Below, one piece after another: positions 20,435-32,800 of a stretch of 64,000 nucleotides of DNA. The stretch spans positions 58,645,089 to 58,709,088 of the forward strand of contig CM022952.1 in assembly GCA_012931725.1 (NCBI GenBank), written 5' to 3'. The stretch comes from Litsea cubeba (Eukaryota > Streptophyta > Magnoliopsida > Laurales > Lauraceae). The notes under the pieces are model-generated. The model did not search any database and was not told the DNA's origin. It saw only the letters and a list, made by a program, of their open reading frames with translations. Position 1 is the first letter of the stretch, and each line of letters begins with the position of its first letter. The position numbers were made by a program, and so were the translations under genes.

Positions 20435-22477
20435 CTACATCACATATGTCCTATTTTCAGCTTTTCTCTGGCAGAAAAATCCTAAATCACAAAAAAAGGA
20501 ACTCTCTCCGGAAGAAAATCCCTAAATCAGAACAAGTTTCGAAACCCTCTCTTTCTCTGTGTTATTTAGATCAAAAGAGCGGTAATTCTCTTCTTCCCAT
20601 TTATGCACTTTCCTTCTCGTTTTGATGATGTTATTGCTAGATCATGTGAAAATGGTCACGAATTGATGTTGTGGGTTCCTCATATGATCCTTGGGAGTTC
20701 CAGGTTTTTGCTGCTCTTTGCAGAACTTCAAGTTCTGATTGGGTCCCTGTCATTTTCGTCCGTTCCAAGAATTGCCATTTTCTGTTGATGTTATATGTTT
20801 TAGTTTGATGAACATTTTTAATGGATTTGATGAAAAATCTGTAGTATTTTTGGTATGCCTTATTTGATTTTGAGGAATTTGGCCACTATGAGCAAAATAA
20901 AGAGAAGGAAGAACCAACCATTCAAAAAATAAAAAGGAGAAGGAAGAACTCTATTTGATGCTTGAATTTATTGGATTCCTATTAATGAAGCTCTGTGGAT
21001 TATGGGAAATTCTAACTGTGGGTTTTTGCTTTGTGTTATTCCCTGTAATATTCGTAGAGGTGTTAAGATTTACAATGAGAGATGTTTCTTCAGTTTCTTG
21101 TTTAATGTTTTGTTGTTGTGAAACTAGAATGGAGCTAGGTGTCTATTTTCTTGTGACTTGGTTTCCGTTGATTCTTTTGATAATGGGATTTTTTAGTTTT
21201 GCGTACTATATGTTTTTGATGAGTTAGTTTCCTTCTTGGTTAGTTTTACCATTTGTGTGCAGCTTCATGAAAGATAAATTAAATTTTTGTGTTTTTTTCT
21301 GATAGTTTAGATTTTATCATTTTCTAATGTTAATGTGAAAAAAGTCCAGCAAAATCTAGCAAAAAGTTTATCCCCACCCACCACTGATCATATCCATTTT
21401 GAAAAATATCAAAATCGTCACAGATTCTTAGGATGCAGTATTTTGCCACACTCCTAGGGAAATTAACTTTATCATAGACTCTTCAGCTAAAACAAGGAAT
21501 AGCTCCAAGACAGGAAAGGGGGTCCTCTTACTTTCTTCTCTTACATGATTAGGATATAAGACTCCAATGAAGAAGAGAATTTGTGCTATCAAGGAAGCCC
21601 TTTGCCCCATTCAGTGCTCAAGGTTCAGACAAGCTTATCTCAAGAATGATCTCCTAATGCAATTAGATGAGTGTCGAATAGGAAGGCTTCCCGATTGAAT
21701 TTTATCATATTTGTTTTGAACAAGATCAAACTAAATCGCAGGTTCTTAGGATGTGGTATTTTGCCACTCTCAGGGAAGTTAACTTTGTCGCAGAATCTTC
21801 AGCCAAACAAGGAATACTAACATCTTCTATGTACTCAAAACCTTTGTTGTACCTCTATTGGAGTAGGGGCCCCCTTTTTCCCTTTTCTTGAATATGGAGA
21901 TTTCTTTTCACTTTCCTTCCCTTTGCTTTTTTGCTTTATAGCTGGTAGAGTTCTCTTGTAACAATTCTGGTCTACTATGTATCTAGCTTCCTTTCTTCAT
22001 TATCTTCATTACCAGAAACAAAAAAGGGATGAGGTTCTCTTGTAACAATTCTGGTTTACTACGTATCTAGCTTCCTTTCTTCCTTATCTTCATTACCAGA
22101 AACAAAATAGGTCTCAAAAGAAGGTCAACACAATAATAATAACCAAGCCCCTTTTTAGATACCATTCAATTTAGAAGCATTATATTTTATTTCATTTTTC
22201 CCCTTTTCGTACGTGAGAATAAAGTTAAAACTAAACCTAAAACTAGAAAGACACATCAACCATGTACACACTTGATGCCATCACCAGAAACTAAGGGTGA
22301 AACCCCCAGCCTCAACTGAGAAGAGACTCAATACTACTAATTACTAACTCAAATGCATAACTAGGAGGCAAAAGCCTCATGCCACACCTTGAGAAATTTC
22401 TTTTATTACAAATCTAGTTGATATGTTCCCCGTTTTAAGAAAGATAGAGATTGTCATAGTAATTCAATCTTCGTGTC
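20435..22477. other. Intron sequence with local tandem duplications, no gene
   Basis: The longest frame (20955-21227) is hydrophobic and unlike any family I know. Tandem duplications are visible. One is of about 80 bp (21955-22020 and 22037-22105, TCTTGTAACAATTCTGGT..CTACTA). A diverged one is about 320 bp apart (AG(A/G)TTCTTAGGATG(C/T)(A/G)GTATTTTGCCAC at 21423 and 21750). A third segment (22110-22400) has a relative at 28290-28440 on the other side of the LINE. Confidence 0.5.
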
Positions 22478-22575
22478 ATAGTTTTCAAAATCAGAATTGT
22501 ATCGCAAATCGTTCATACCCATGAATCGAATCGAATCACGAATCGTATCGTGAATCGAAGGATTTTTCATTTTTC
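22478..22575. repeat. GAATCG-rich terminal segment, left
   Basis: ATAGTTTTCAAAATCAGAAT is followed by many GAATCG/AATCGTATCG words. A mirror-image segment lies at 28085-28265. Together they look like the subterminal ends of a DNA transposon that later received the LINE. A TSD is only partly recognisable (CTTCGT/CTTCAT). Confidence 0.35.
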
Positions 22576-22980
22576 TAGTAAAAATGAAAATTAGTTAAAA
22601 ATTAAAAAAAAAAGTAATTATTCATAACCATCCATTTTCCCATTTATAGCAATATAAATTTAATAACAAGTCTATCATACAATCTTATCAAGAACATCAT
22701 GACATTTATTAATATATATATATATGAAATAAATGATGTGTAAATAGTTAAATTGGTTTAAAGTATCAATATATCTTTTGTATTATCTTTAAATAAAAAT
22801 AAAAATAAAATCCAAACCATCAATCTTACACAATAGGATATCTCTTGAAGTTAAAAAAGTGTTCATGAAGGAAAAAAAACCAAAATAGATTAAAAGAAGA
22901 AGAAGATATAGAAATAAGACAGCGAGTGGAGCTATTGCAGGAAGATTTGCCTATGTTTACTTGCTTCGGTAAAGGAGGCG

Positions 22981-24290
22981 ATGGAGATAAGGCAACCCCC
23001 TTCACCAATTTTCTCCATTTTCATCTCAAATCTGCCTGCTGTCATTTCCAAAACTGAACTTGAAGCTATGTTCTGCAAGGCTGGCTCGGTGATGGACTCC
23101 TTCCTCCCAATAGAAAGATCCTCAGGCAAGCAAAGAGGATTTGGATTCATAAGATTCAAAACTGAAAGGGAGGCCCTCAAAGGTATTGATATTGTGAACG
23201 GAAGGTCCTGGGGAGGCAGACGCATCATCGCTGAAGTCGCTCGCCCTAGCCCAGGAAAATCACTCCCAAAAGCCCTTCCCACAACCCCAATTTCTCTCGC
23301 CAATCCAGGGGCCTGGCAACAGCCAACGTCCAACTCCTGGCACCATCCTCCAGCATCCATCTATGGCTACAGTGCAGGCTGGATTGTCCGGGACGGTCAT
23401 ACAAACTACATCCAGGTGGCACCCTGGGTTGTCGATTCGGAGAAGAAGGAACTCTATTTAAGCTTGGTAGGTTTTCTGAAGCCACAGAGGGGTCTGGACG
23501 ATATTGATAGGTGGCTCAAATCCCATTGGGGAAAATCGACAGAAGCCTCAAATTGATAGAAACCGATGTCATTCACATCTAGCTGCTCTCAAAAGAGGAT
23601 ATCAGCCAGGTTCTGGATTTCGCTGCTAAATCTTCTTCCCCGTTCGTCGCCATTGATAGATGGACGGAGGTCATCAACTCCCCTCCAACCCCCAAATGGA
23701 TAAGACTCTACGGTGTCCCGCTGCAGGCATGGACTGAAGGCGTCTTCCGCCTTTTAGGGGATTACATTGGCACAACCATTGAAGTGGATCGACACACTTC
23801 AGAGAAGGAGATCATAGCCTACGACCGCGTGAAGGTGCTCACCAGCAGACTCTGTAAGCTTCCAATAGAAATCCCTCTATTAGTTGGCGATCTCCTCATC
23901 TCAGTCAGGGCAGAAGAAGACCTCCCCAAAAATGGCGAAATCATCCCGGCAGCGCTAACCCTCGCAATGACCAAAGTTGCCAATCAAGGGCTGGTAGGCG
24001 AATTCTCTCGAAGGAAGCGAGATTTGGGACGCAGAACTGGACTTCAGCAAATGACCCATTCAGATGTTAAGACTTGGCCCATAGCTTCTCGCTCCTCTCT
24101 AGGCCACAGTCGTCTCGACTGGGAGCTTCACAGCGTCAGGGGTCTCATCCACTTCGGATTCCACCAAAGTAACGTTGAACCTGAGCAAGACATCCTTTGC
24201 TCCTCCTTCGGGACAAATTCTACTCCTTCCGCCGAACAAACAGAAATCAGCACCTGCAAGCCTTGGATGATTCCAGACGAAAGTCGATAG
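22981..24290 (+). pseudogene. L1-type LINE ORF1 with RRM domain, broken
   Basis: ORF1 proteins of plant L1 elements bind the element RNA. The frame starts at MEIRQPPSPIFSIFISNLPA (22981) and contains a clear RNA-recognition motif: an RNP2-like IFISNLP and an RNP1-like QRGFGFIRF at about residues 50-58. It stops at 23554-23556. Downstream, in another frame, 23620-24100 reads like the DUF4283-type region of plant LINE ORF1 (ATDRWTEVI-like words, PKWIRLYGVPLQAWTEGVF across frames, LCKLPIEIPLLVGDLLISVR). The gene therefore has at least one frameshift plus stops. No zinc knuckle was recognised. It precedes ORF2 directly, the usual L1 order. Confidence 0.75.
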
Positions 24291-24856
24291 ATGTTTTTCG
24301 GTTAATAGATGGTTGCCACGCCTCGGATTCTGCCTCCACCCCACCTAGCACAACTTCCACACCTTGCTCTATGCCGGACTCCATAACTGTTTCGACATCC
24401 CCTTCCTTGGTCGTAAGGGTGAGACTCAGACAAGTTATCTCTCCCTTGTCAGAAAACCAAAAATTCAGCGTGTAGGCCAGCAAAGTCTTCTCCAAGACCT
24501 GCTTAGCGAAGGAAGAACCCCTCAAACTGCCCATGCGGATGAAACCAACTCAGAATCTCTACATAACCAAGTGGCTCATCCGAATTCTTGGCTCTCTCAA
24601 AAAATCAGATCATGCGGTGAGGCAATAGGCATCTCAGTATACAATGACAAAGGAGGCTGGGAAAGCTTGGTCGCCTTCGCCAAAGACAGAGACATCCAAA
24701 ACAGACCTGATATCTACAAAAAGAAGTCCAACAGAAGGGGAAGCACAGAAATTCAAAAGCTGTCCTGTTCCATTAATTATAACAACCGTCTTCTTGGGAG
24801 TTCATCATCTCTCACAGTCATCAACCGAGCCAGCGATTTCAAAAAAATCGTTATTA

Positions 24857-27800
24857 ATGAAAGTTCTATCTTGGAATGTTCGTGGATTAAGAAGTCCAGT
24901 GAAGCGCGCAATCATAAAGGAGGTCCTCCGCTCTAGAAAAGTTGACTTGTTGCTCCTTCAAGAAACCAAGCTCAGCTCAATATCCCAAGTGTTAAGTCAG
25001 AGATTTATGGGGAAATAAAAACTGCAATTGGATTTCGCTAGATGCTGCCGGATCTGCAGGAGGCATTCTGCTGGGCTAGAACAGTAGACAATTTACCATG
25101 ACAGACCACTTCATAGGAACCTTCTTAGTCTCAGCAGTGCTTGCGAACAAGACAACAGGTACCTCCTGGATTATCTCCTCAGTCTACGGCCCTTCTGACC
25201 GTAGACTCCGTGGCAGGTTTTGGTGTGAGCTTGACTCAATTTGCAGTAGATGGGCAAGCACTTGGTGTATAGGAGGTGATTGGAATATCACCAGATTCCC
25301 TTCAAAAATATCAGGAGGTGGTAGCACCACAGCAGAAATGGAGGCCTTTTCGGACTGGATCAATTCTCATTAAAAAGTCGACTTACATCGGGGGGAGGGG
25401 GGGGGGGGGGGGGGGGGGGACAAATTCACAGGGTCTAACCATCAGAATCCTCCTACTTTGTCGAGACTAGACAGATTCTTGGTAACTAGAGATTGGATCG
25501 ATTTGCACCCTGAAGCTTGCCAACTAGCCCTCCCCAAGCCTACTTCTAATCACTGCCCCATCTTACTTGACTCTAGATGCGCAAGGTGGGGGCACTCTCC
25601 ATTCCGTTTTGAGCTAATGTGGCTGGAAGACAGGAAAGTCAGCGCCCTAATCAAGGACTGGTGGAATAGCTATGGCGTCAATGGTTGGGCAGGCTTCAAA
25701 GTGACTGAAAGTAAGCATTAAAGACTGGGTTAAGAGTAATATTGGGCCGGTGGAATCACTAAAGGCTAAATATCTTGAAGAAATGCAAGTCCTTGCTAAA
25801 AAGGAAGAATCTCAAATATTATCTGATATGGACATTGCGAAGAGATTCAATCTTAAAGATCTTTTTAAGAGGAAAGTCCGGAAAGAAGAAATTACATGGA
25901 AACAGAGATAGAGATATCGGTGGCTCAAAGAAGGGGACAGGAACACCAAATTTTTCCAAAGGATGGCTACAACAAGAATGAGGGGAAACAGAATCAACTA
26001 CTTGATGGTAGATGGAGAAAGGCTAGAGGACCGAAAAGGGATAAGCAGACACATAGTCGATTTCTTCATTAGTCTATATAGCAAAGACGGCAGGATTAAA
26101 CCTTCCCTAGACAACCTTCAGTTCTCCACCATCACTGGGGAGAATGCTAAATGGTTGGAAGCCGAGTTCCAAGAGGAAGAGGTCAGAGCAGCTGTTTTTC
26201 ACCTAGCTAGTGATAAAGCCCTAGGCCCAGACGGCTTCCCAATGTCCTCCTTCAAGAAATCCTAGGATCTTCTAAGAGAGGATATTATGGCGTTCATGAA
26301 GGAGTTCCACTCAAGAGGAAGGCTATCAAAAACAATTGCCGCTTCCTTCATTGCCCTTGTGCCTAAGAAATCTGGGGCTGACAGTTTGAGAGACTATAGG
26401 CCCATGAGCCTCTTAAGCAGCACCTACAAAATTTTGGCAAAAGTGCTAGCAACGAGGCTCCAAAAGATCCTCCCATTGATCATCTCTCTTTCATCCACAG
26501 AAGACAGATAATAGATGGGGTTCTTGTTGCCAACAAATGCATACACTCCAGATGCAAAGATAGAGCACCCGGCCTAGTTTGCAAGATGGATCTAGAAAGA
26601 GCTTTTGATATGGTGGACTGGGATTTCCTCCTTTATTTGATGCGCAGGATGGGTTTTGGATCTAAATGGAGAAACTTGATCAAAGAGTGTGGCTCAAATG
26701 CGACCTTCTCCGTTCTAATCAATGGCTCCCCGAAAGGTTTCTTCCCAGCAGAGAGAGGTCTGCGTCAGGGGGACCCACTCTCCCCGTTCCTTTTTGCCAT
26801 TATCGGAGAGGCTCTCAGCCGGATGCTCTCAAAAGCAGAAGACAGTAACCTGATCAAGGGTTTCAAGCCTTCTCCTGATGCACCCTCAGTCTCCCACCTC
26901 CAATATGCAAATGACACCCTTTTTTTCTGCGACGCTGAAGACGATCAGGTCAAAAATATGGCAGCTATTTTACGATGTTTTGAAGTCATATCAGGCCTCA
27001 GGATAACTTTTCCAAGAGCGCTATTCTCGGGATTTCAATTGATGACATCCTTCGCCACTTCGCTGACACTTTGGGGTGCAAAGTGGACTCTCCCCATCCA
27101 CATACCTTGGCCTTCCCATTTGCCTAGGTAGGGTACCAAAATCTTTTTGGAACCCTGTTGTTGAAAGAATGGAGAAAAAATTGTCCTCGTGGAAAGCTAG
27201 GCACCTATCCCAAGGAGGCAGAATTACCTTGATCCTATCAGCACTTGCTAATCTCCCAATGTACTGCATGTCCATCCTCAAATGCGTGGATACCATCAAT
27301 CGCATTGAGAAGCTTCAACGCGATTTTCTTTGGCAAGGCCGCGAGGAATCTAAGAAAATTCACTTGGTAAACTGGAAAACAGTTTGTTCCCCTAAAGACA
27401 CCGGTGGTCTAGGTATCAAACATTTAAGGATAATGAATCAAGCTCTGCTGGGAAAATGGTTACGGAGAATTGGGAAAGAATCAAGTGGTCTGTGGAGAAG
27501 CATCCTGTTAGCCAAATACAAAGTGAGGAGAAACAGTTGGGACATCCCTCCTACCTCCCAAAGGTGCTTTACCATCTGGAAAGGAATTTGCTCCACCAAA
27601 GACACTTTTGCTCAATCCATCCGCTACCGGGTAGGCAACGGGGAGAAAAAAAAAATTTGGCATGATGCCTGGGTTGGAGACTCCTCTCTAGCGAATCAGT
27701 ATCCTGACCTTTATAGAAGCGCCAAAAACCGTAATGCAAGGATTAGAGATTATCTCGACACAAACTCCAACTGTAACCTCTTATGCCCAATCTTTAGAAG

Positions 27801-27903
27801 GAATCTATACGAGTCAGAAGAAGCTCACTTTCTAAGTCTCCTCGAGCTCCTAAATGTGATAGACATTGCTTTAGACAAGCGTACAATCGAAAGATTTAGT
27901 TAA
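24857..27903 (+). pseudogene. L1-type LINE ORF2 (endonuclease-reverse transcriptase), broken and 3'-truncated
   Basis: ORF2 nicks target DNA and reverse-transcribes the element at the nick. The start is MKVLSWNVRGLRSPVKR (24857), the first motif of an apurinic-type endonuclease. QETK follows at about 24962, GGDWN at about 25274 and SNHCPILL at about 25545. A run of about 30 bases, nearly all G (25390-25419), replaces part of the endonuclease. RT words are VFHLASDKALGPDGFPM (26200), RDYRPMSLLSSTYKILAK (26390), MDLERAFDMVDWDFL (26586), GLRQGDPLSPFLFAI (26758) and the catalytic box YANDTLFF (26906), in which the second Asp of the usual Y/FADD is Asn. The region after RT (27076-27903) ends before the zf-RVT domain. 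At least five frame breaks are present. No poly(A) tail or TSD was found. Confidence 0.88.
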
Positions 27904-29045
27904 ATGCATGTTCTTTGTTCGTCTTTAAAACCTTATCAAAGCCACAAAGAATTTTTAGGAGGTTTGGTTAACTACTAAATAACCTTTTAAAAATAAAAGC
28001 GCTAAAATAAAGAAAGAATCAAAGAATAAAGAAAAGAAAAAAGGTAACAAATTATGAATATTAACTTCTTGGTTATAGCTATGCTCGCTTAGCCCAATCG
28101 CTTGAATCGTAAGATTCGATAAAACGAGCATCAAATCATAGGATTCACACCTAAGATTCATTCGTAATCTAAGATTCATTCGTAAATGGGATTCATTGCA
28201 AAGATACGAATCATTTTCCTCAAGATTCGGGATACGAACCGTGGGATTCTGATAGCTATGCTTCATATAGTCATAATCGTTTAGAAAGAATATCAAGACT
28301 CAATAATTATAACCAAGCCCCTTAGTAGATCACCCATCAAATATCAGTACTACATATTACAGACTACAAAATCAGGAAGCATAAGCCTCAAGCCACTTCT
28401 CAGAACTTTTTTGTTTATTACGAATGAATCTCACGCATAGATAATAAGCAGTCCAGCCCGTTGATTCACTGACAGGAGCAACTATATAGAAAACCAATCA
28501 AAATCCTAACTATCAGAATGCACCAAACACAATTCTCAATAGTTAAACCAATGGATTGTTTTCTGGATTTTGACTTCGAGCATTACATTCTGTACAAACA
28601 CAATTAACAACCTCAACTATGACAAATGACGCAAGAACTAGGCCTAGTTTTGGGCCCAATGAAACCAACCTAGACCAGATCCAAACTCAACCAAGATGAA
28701 CCAATCTCTTCTCAATCAAGATAGATGGGAAGGAGACGGACATAACCAGCCTCTTTATTTATGTACGTACACCTTTGTTTCAGGGTGGGGCCGCCCTCCC
28801 TCCTGCTAATCCGGCCATTTCCGAACCTGTTTTTTCCCAACCCATTTGTATCAACAGAAGACTTTTCCTCCGGACCCAAAGAAGCCAGGCCAAGGCCCAG
28901 ATACAGACTCAACCCACTGACTAACCAGGCAGCCTTGACCCATCTGAAGTGAAGGCCATGGACAATGAGGGGACCAGCGAAAATCTGTTACCAGAGATTC
29001 CAAGCTAGGGATGAATCTTCTCTGCTAGTTTCCTTATTTGAGTAA
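27904..29045. other. Intron sequence right of the LINE, no gene
   Basis: It holds the right GAATCG-rich end (28085-28265) and a segment (28290-28440) related to 22110-22400 (TAACCAAGCCCCTT..TAGAT, AAGC(A/C)TAAGCCTCA(A/T)GCCAC). The rest to 29045 has no coding frame of note. Confidence 0.5.
28085..28265. repeat. GAATCG-rich terminal segment, right
   Basis: Reversed, the end reads GCATAGCTATCAGAATCCCA, followed by repeated GAATC/GATTCG words, matching the style and orientation expected for the partner of 22478-22575. No transposase is visible between the two ends outside the LINE. Confidence 0.35.
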
Positions 29046-29390
29046 TGTTAGGATTATAAATAAGAATATTTTGGGCATAACTCTCTTACAGCACATCCCA
29101 AGTTAAGGAAAAATCTTCTTCTCCGCTAGTTTTTTTATTAAGGTAATTTTAGGATCTCTTATTTAAGAATATATTCTGGAATTATATAATATAGTTGAAT
29201 TAAATTGGGATTAGAATTAAAGTTTTAGATGATATAGGAATATTTCTTTGTTTATAACTATATACAGATGTATGCGCTGTATAGCAGTTTATACCTTCGA
29301 AATAAAACGATCTTTTTTCTTGGCTTTCTTCTAAAGCCTATTTCTGGGTTTCTTTTTTTTTTTCTGATTGGTACCACGACTTGAATCAAT
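29000..29390 (+). mobile_element. LTR-like segment, possibly a solo copia LTR
   Basis: A TGTTAGGATTATAAATAAGA start (about 29046), AT-rich body, TATA-like stretches, AATAAA near 29300 and the word TTGGTACCACGAC after CTGA (about 29368) recall a copia LTR followed by a degraded primer-binding site. Two tandem relatives of about 75 bp (29003-29075 and 29108-29185, both with CTTCT(C)(T/C)GCTAGTTT) are included. The boundaries and TSD are not established. Confidence 0.3.
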
Positions 29391-29887
29391 AAGCTCAAGG
29401 TTGCATTAGTGAGACCTTTCCACTGCGCCGAAATCTCTCTCTAGGTTTTGTAGAAAACTCGCTAGCATGCAAAAAGTTCTAACCCAAGTGCAATCTTCCA
29501 TTTCAGGATTGATCTTGAACCTTTTATCAACAATGAAGAGGAGTTTGTTATCAAAGAAAAAAACAATGAAGAGGAGTTCTGCCAGCTCTTCACGTTATAA
29601 AGTAATGCAGCCCAGTTAGATATGGCAGTTCCCCATATGAAAAGGTTCAGTTCTTGATTGGTGTTCTCTATACCTTGCTGTTATTTATAGTATACATCTT
29701 ATCACAAGACTTTTAGTTGATTTGTGGAACCGCTTTTAGAGGTTTATTTTCTATTATTTCTCCTAAAAGGTTTTGAATATTACAAACATGCATTGCAATG
29801 GGAAAGGATATGATGATGATGATGATGCAATAGATGTCGAAAACACAGCATTAATATGTGCCAACGAGGAAAAAGTAAGAGAAATAC
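29391..29887. other. Donor-proximal part of the SF3B3 intron, no gene
   Basis: AT-rich sequence with a short (GAT)n run at 29809-29827 leads up to the donor at 29887. No TE signature or coding frame is visible. Confidence 0.6.
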
Positions 29888-32800
29888 CTCTTGGATGTCA
29901 CCAACATAAATCCGGTCACGATAGGTGTGTATAGAGACGATTGTATTTGGGAAAAGCTTATTCTCACACTTCCTCAGCAATTTCCTCTTCCCAAGATCGT
30001 ATAATCTAAGAACAGGTCCAATACCAGCAAGTAATCTTCCTTGGAACTGACACAATGCAAGTGGGATGCCTTCTACAGGCGTCTTGTGCAGAAGTTCAAG
30101 AGCTTTTCCATCTTCCACAAACCTGTATATATGAATAAACCCTCCTGAATAGCTTCTTTTTGGCCAAAATTGCAATGACTTTGCTGTCCCGACAGCTAAA
30201 AGAGTTCCATACTCCTTATCATGAAAATTCACAGTACATACACTAAAAGCGGCCTCATTCTCCTGCAGCTCCAGCAGACATGTCGTGTTCCCTGCCCTTG
30301 GATCAAGAACTCTAATGCAAGACACCCATTTCGATGAATCAGCTTTGGGATACCCATACTGCTCATCTGAAAGAGGGTCCTCCTCTGCCTCATCCCCACC
30401 ATTCTCCATCTTCTCATCATTAGCATTTCCATTTTCCCCCATACCAGCAGCTTCCAAGAATTCCTTCCTTGCAGCTTCACGCTCATCTGCAGTGAATGCT
30501 CCCTGATCACTCTCGATGATAACTAGAAGCTTGCGCTTGGGATGAAGCACAAACTTCCTAGGTGTATATCTCAAAGGAATCACTGTCTCGTTGAATGTTT
30601 CTCCAAGTCGCTCAATGGTAAAAACTCTCAAAGCGCTCCCTGCAACAGCAACCACACCTTCCACACACTGATCAGAAGAAAATGAGGCCGCGTATTCGAG
30701 TGTCTCATATGAAAGTGGAGTTAGTAAGAAATGCCCTTGGTGAATATAGCCAAGCCAAGGCCGACTCGACAAGCAGAGCATTGCCCGTCGGCCTCTCACA
30801 ATAGCAGAAAAGAGCTTAGGAGCTCTCAAACCTAAGAAACGTGAACGGGTGTCTGAGAGCTGACCCGTGACCATATCAACAACAGTTCTGAAAAGAACCC
30901 CATTCTGCAAACCAGCATTAAGGAAAACACTAGCTGGGTGGTCAGCACCATCCTCTCCACCAACTGATGCCTGAACTTCAAGCAAGAGCAGTGACTCGGG
31001 CGGCGATGAAACACTCTGTACACTCAAAATCTGCATACAATCATCTGGGTCCAAAGATAAAATACGTATGGTGTTATCATACGAACCCACTGCAAGAAAG
31101 CGAGATCTCTGCCTCCCTTCAGGAACAGGGGCAATATCCAAACACGCCACATCTCCCGGCATTTCATGTTTCTCAATCTCCATCAACTGGCCCGTCAAGT
31201 CCATCTCAAAATAGATAAGCTCGCCTCCACTCAAAGCAATCACAACTTGCAATCTGTTCGAACCGACTTTCACAATGGTCTTCTTCCCCGGCGTCTTCCA
31301 CTCATTAATACGCCCATCTTCCCTTATATGCCGGATGCCATTCGGGTGAACTTGCATCAGCGAGTCATCGCCCAACAGAGAGACAGCAAGCGATGGCGTG
31401 GTGTCAAGAAACCCGCTGTTGCTTACTTCCTCGACTGTTTCACCAATTGAAAGCACAAGCGTCGCATTTGTGAATGACACAACGATGTAGGCATCAAACT
31501 CATCATTCACATTCTTCTTCACAGTCCATACAGCGCTCGGAACACCAGGAAGCTGCGAAACAGCCATCTCACTGATTGCCAGCCCTGGACGCAATATCCT
31601 TAGCGAAGATCGAGGGCCCCTTCCACAAAGGGTGAATATCTGAGGCGTCTCCTCTTCAAAAAGGTTATTAACTTTCATATCCATCACGGGCATCAGGCTC
31701 TCAATTTGATCGATCCTTACAAGATTCTTGAGACCGCGTGGTTGGAAAAACACAGGCTGAAACCCTTCTTCAGTCTCCATCAATGTAGCAGACGATGACT
31801 CCACATCGGCCCCTTCCCCAATTGCCTTGAACTGATACAAAGCATGGTTTCCAAACTCCGATGCCGCAAACAAAAACCCAGTTTTCAAAACACACATTGC
31901 AGAGGTCACAGGGATGGTATCAAAATACTTAATTTTCAATTCTGTAACACGATCATTATCATGTTCCAATGTTACCTTAAAAATGTCACCATATTCAGTC
32001 TGCAGGAGGAAGAAGAACATGGCTTTCTGCCTGTGGGTCGCGGCAGAGACTATGAGCACCCCTCGCTCGTTGGGCAGATCCGCGCGCCGAGGGATGACTG
32101 CCCGGACATCTGGGTGCCCATGGTTCTTGTATATGACGAAGTTCTCGGCGCAGACGAGGACGCCGCTAGGGCCATCACCCCCGCCCGGGACGGTGACGAG
32201 CATGTTCGCACCATTATCAATTGGCTCCGACCATTTCCTAGAGACGTGGTTCAGCCCCAGATCGAGTTCGTAGAAGGTAAGGTGCTTCTGCGCCTCCTCG
32301 GCAGCCAGGCCGGTGGAGTCCTGGTCGGCCTCGGAGTAATCAAGTTCGATTGCGGCGAAGATGGGGTTGTCGAAGCCACAGTCGACCCCGGCAATCGAGT
32401 AGACGATGGTGTGGGACTTGTGGGCCTCGAGGGGAGAGGAGATGGTGAGGCGCGCAGCAGTGTCGCGGTTGAGGACGTAGACGAGCTTCTGCTTCTCGCA
32501 GGCGCCGATCATGACGGCGCGGCCCTTGGGGTCGACGGCGAGGTACTGGCCGGGGACGATGCGGCGGCAGCCAGACTTGCCGAAGGTCTCCTGGTGGATC
32601 TTGTCGAAGGAGTTCTTCTCCTTGTTGTACTCGAGGATGACGATGCGGCCGGAGTCGGAGCCGACGACGACGTAATCCTTCTGGGAGCCGGTGAGGCGGA
32701 ATTGGGCGAGGGATCGGACGGCGCCAAAGATCTCGACGGAGTGGACAGTCTGGATCTTGCCGGCATCGTCAGGGCGGAGGAGGTCGAGGACCTTGCCTCT

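Larger units (their letters stand above)
1312..29887 (-). other. SF3B3: Giant SF3B3 intron (28,576 bp) filled with transposable elements
   Basis: The interval between the two phase-0 splice sites is one intron by the reading of the flanking exons (donor GTATTTC at 29887, acceptor TTTTTACAG ending at 1312). It contains at least one LTR element with intact LTRs, several decayed retroelements, two Mutator-like elements, an 8-bp-TSD DNA transposon and a nearly 5-kb LINE. No host exon is visible inside it. The splice sites themselves are canonical. An alternative, that one exon belongs to a broken second copy, is unlikely because the two parts fit together without gap or overlap. Confidence 0.9.

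Noticed and set aside
20955..21227. 90-codon hydrophobic frame as a membrane protein gene
   Set aside because: A Phe/Leu/Met-rich product is expected from T-rich DNA. There is no family match and no supporting signals.
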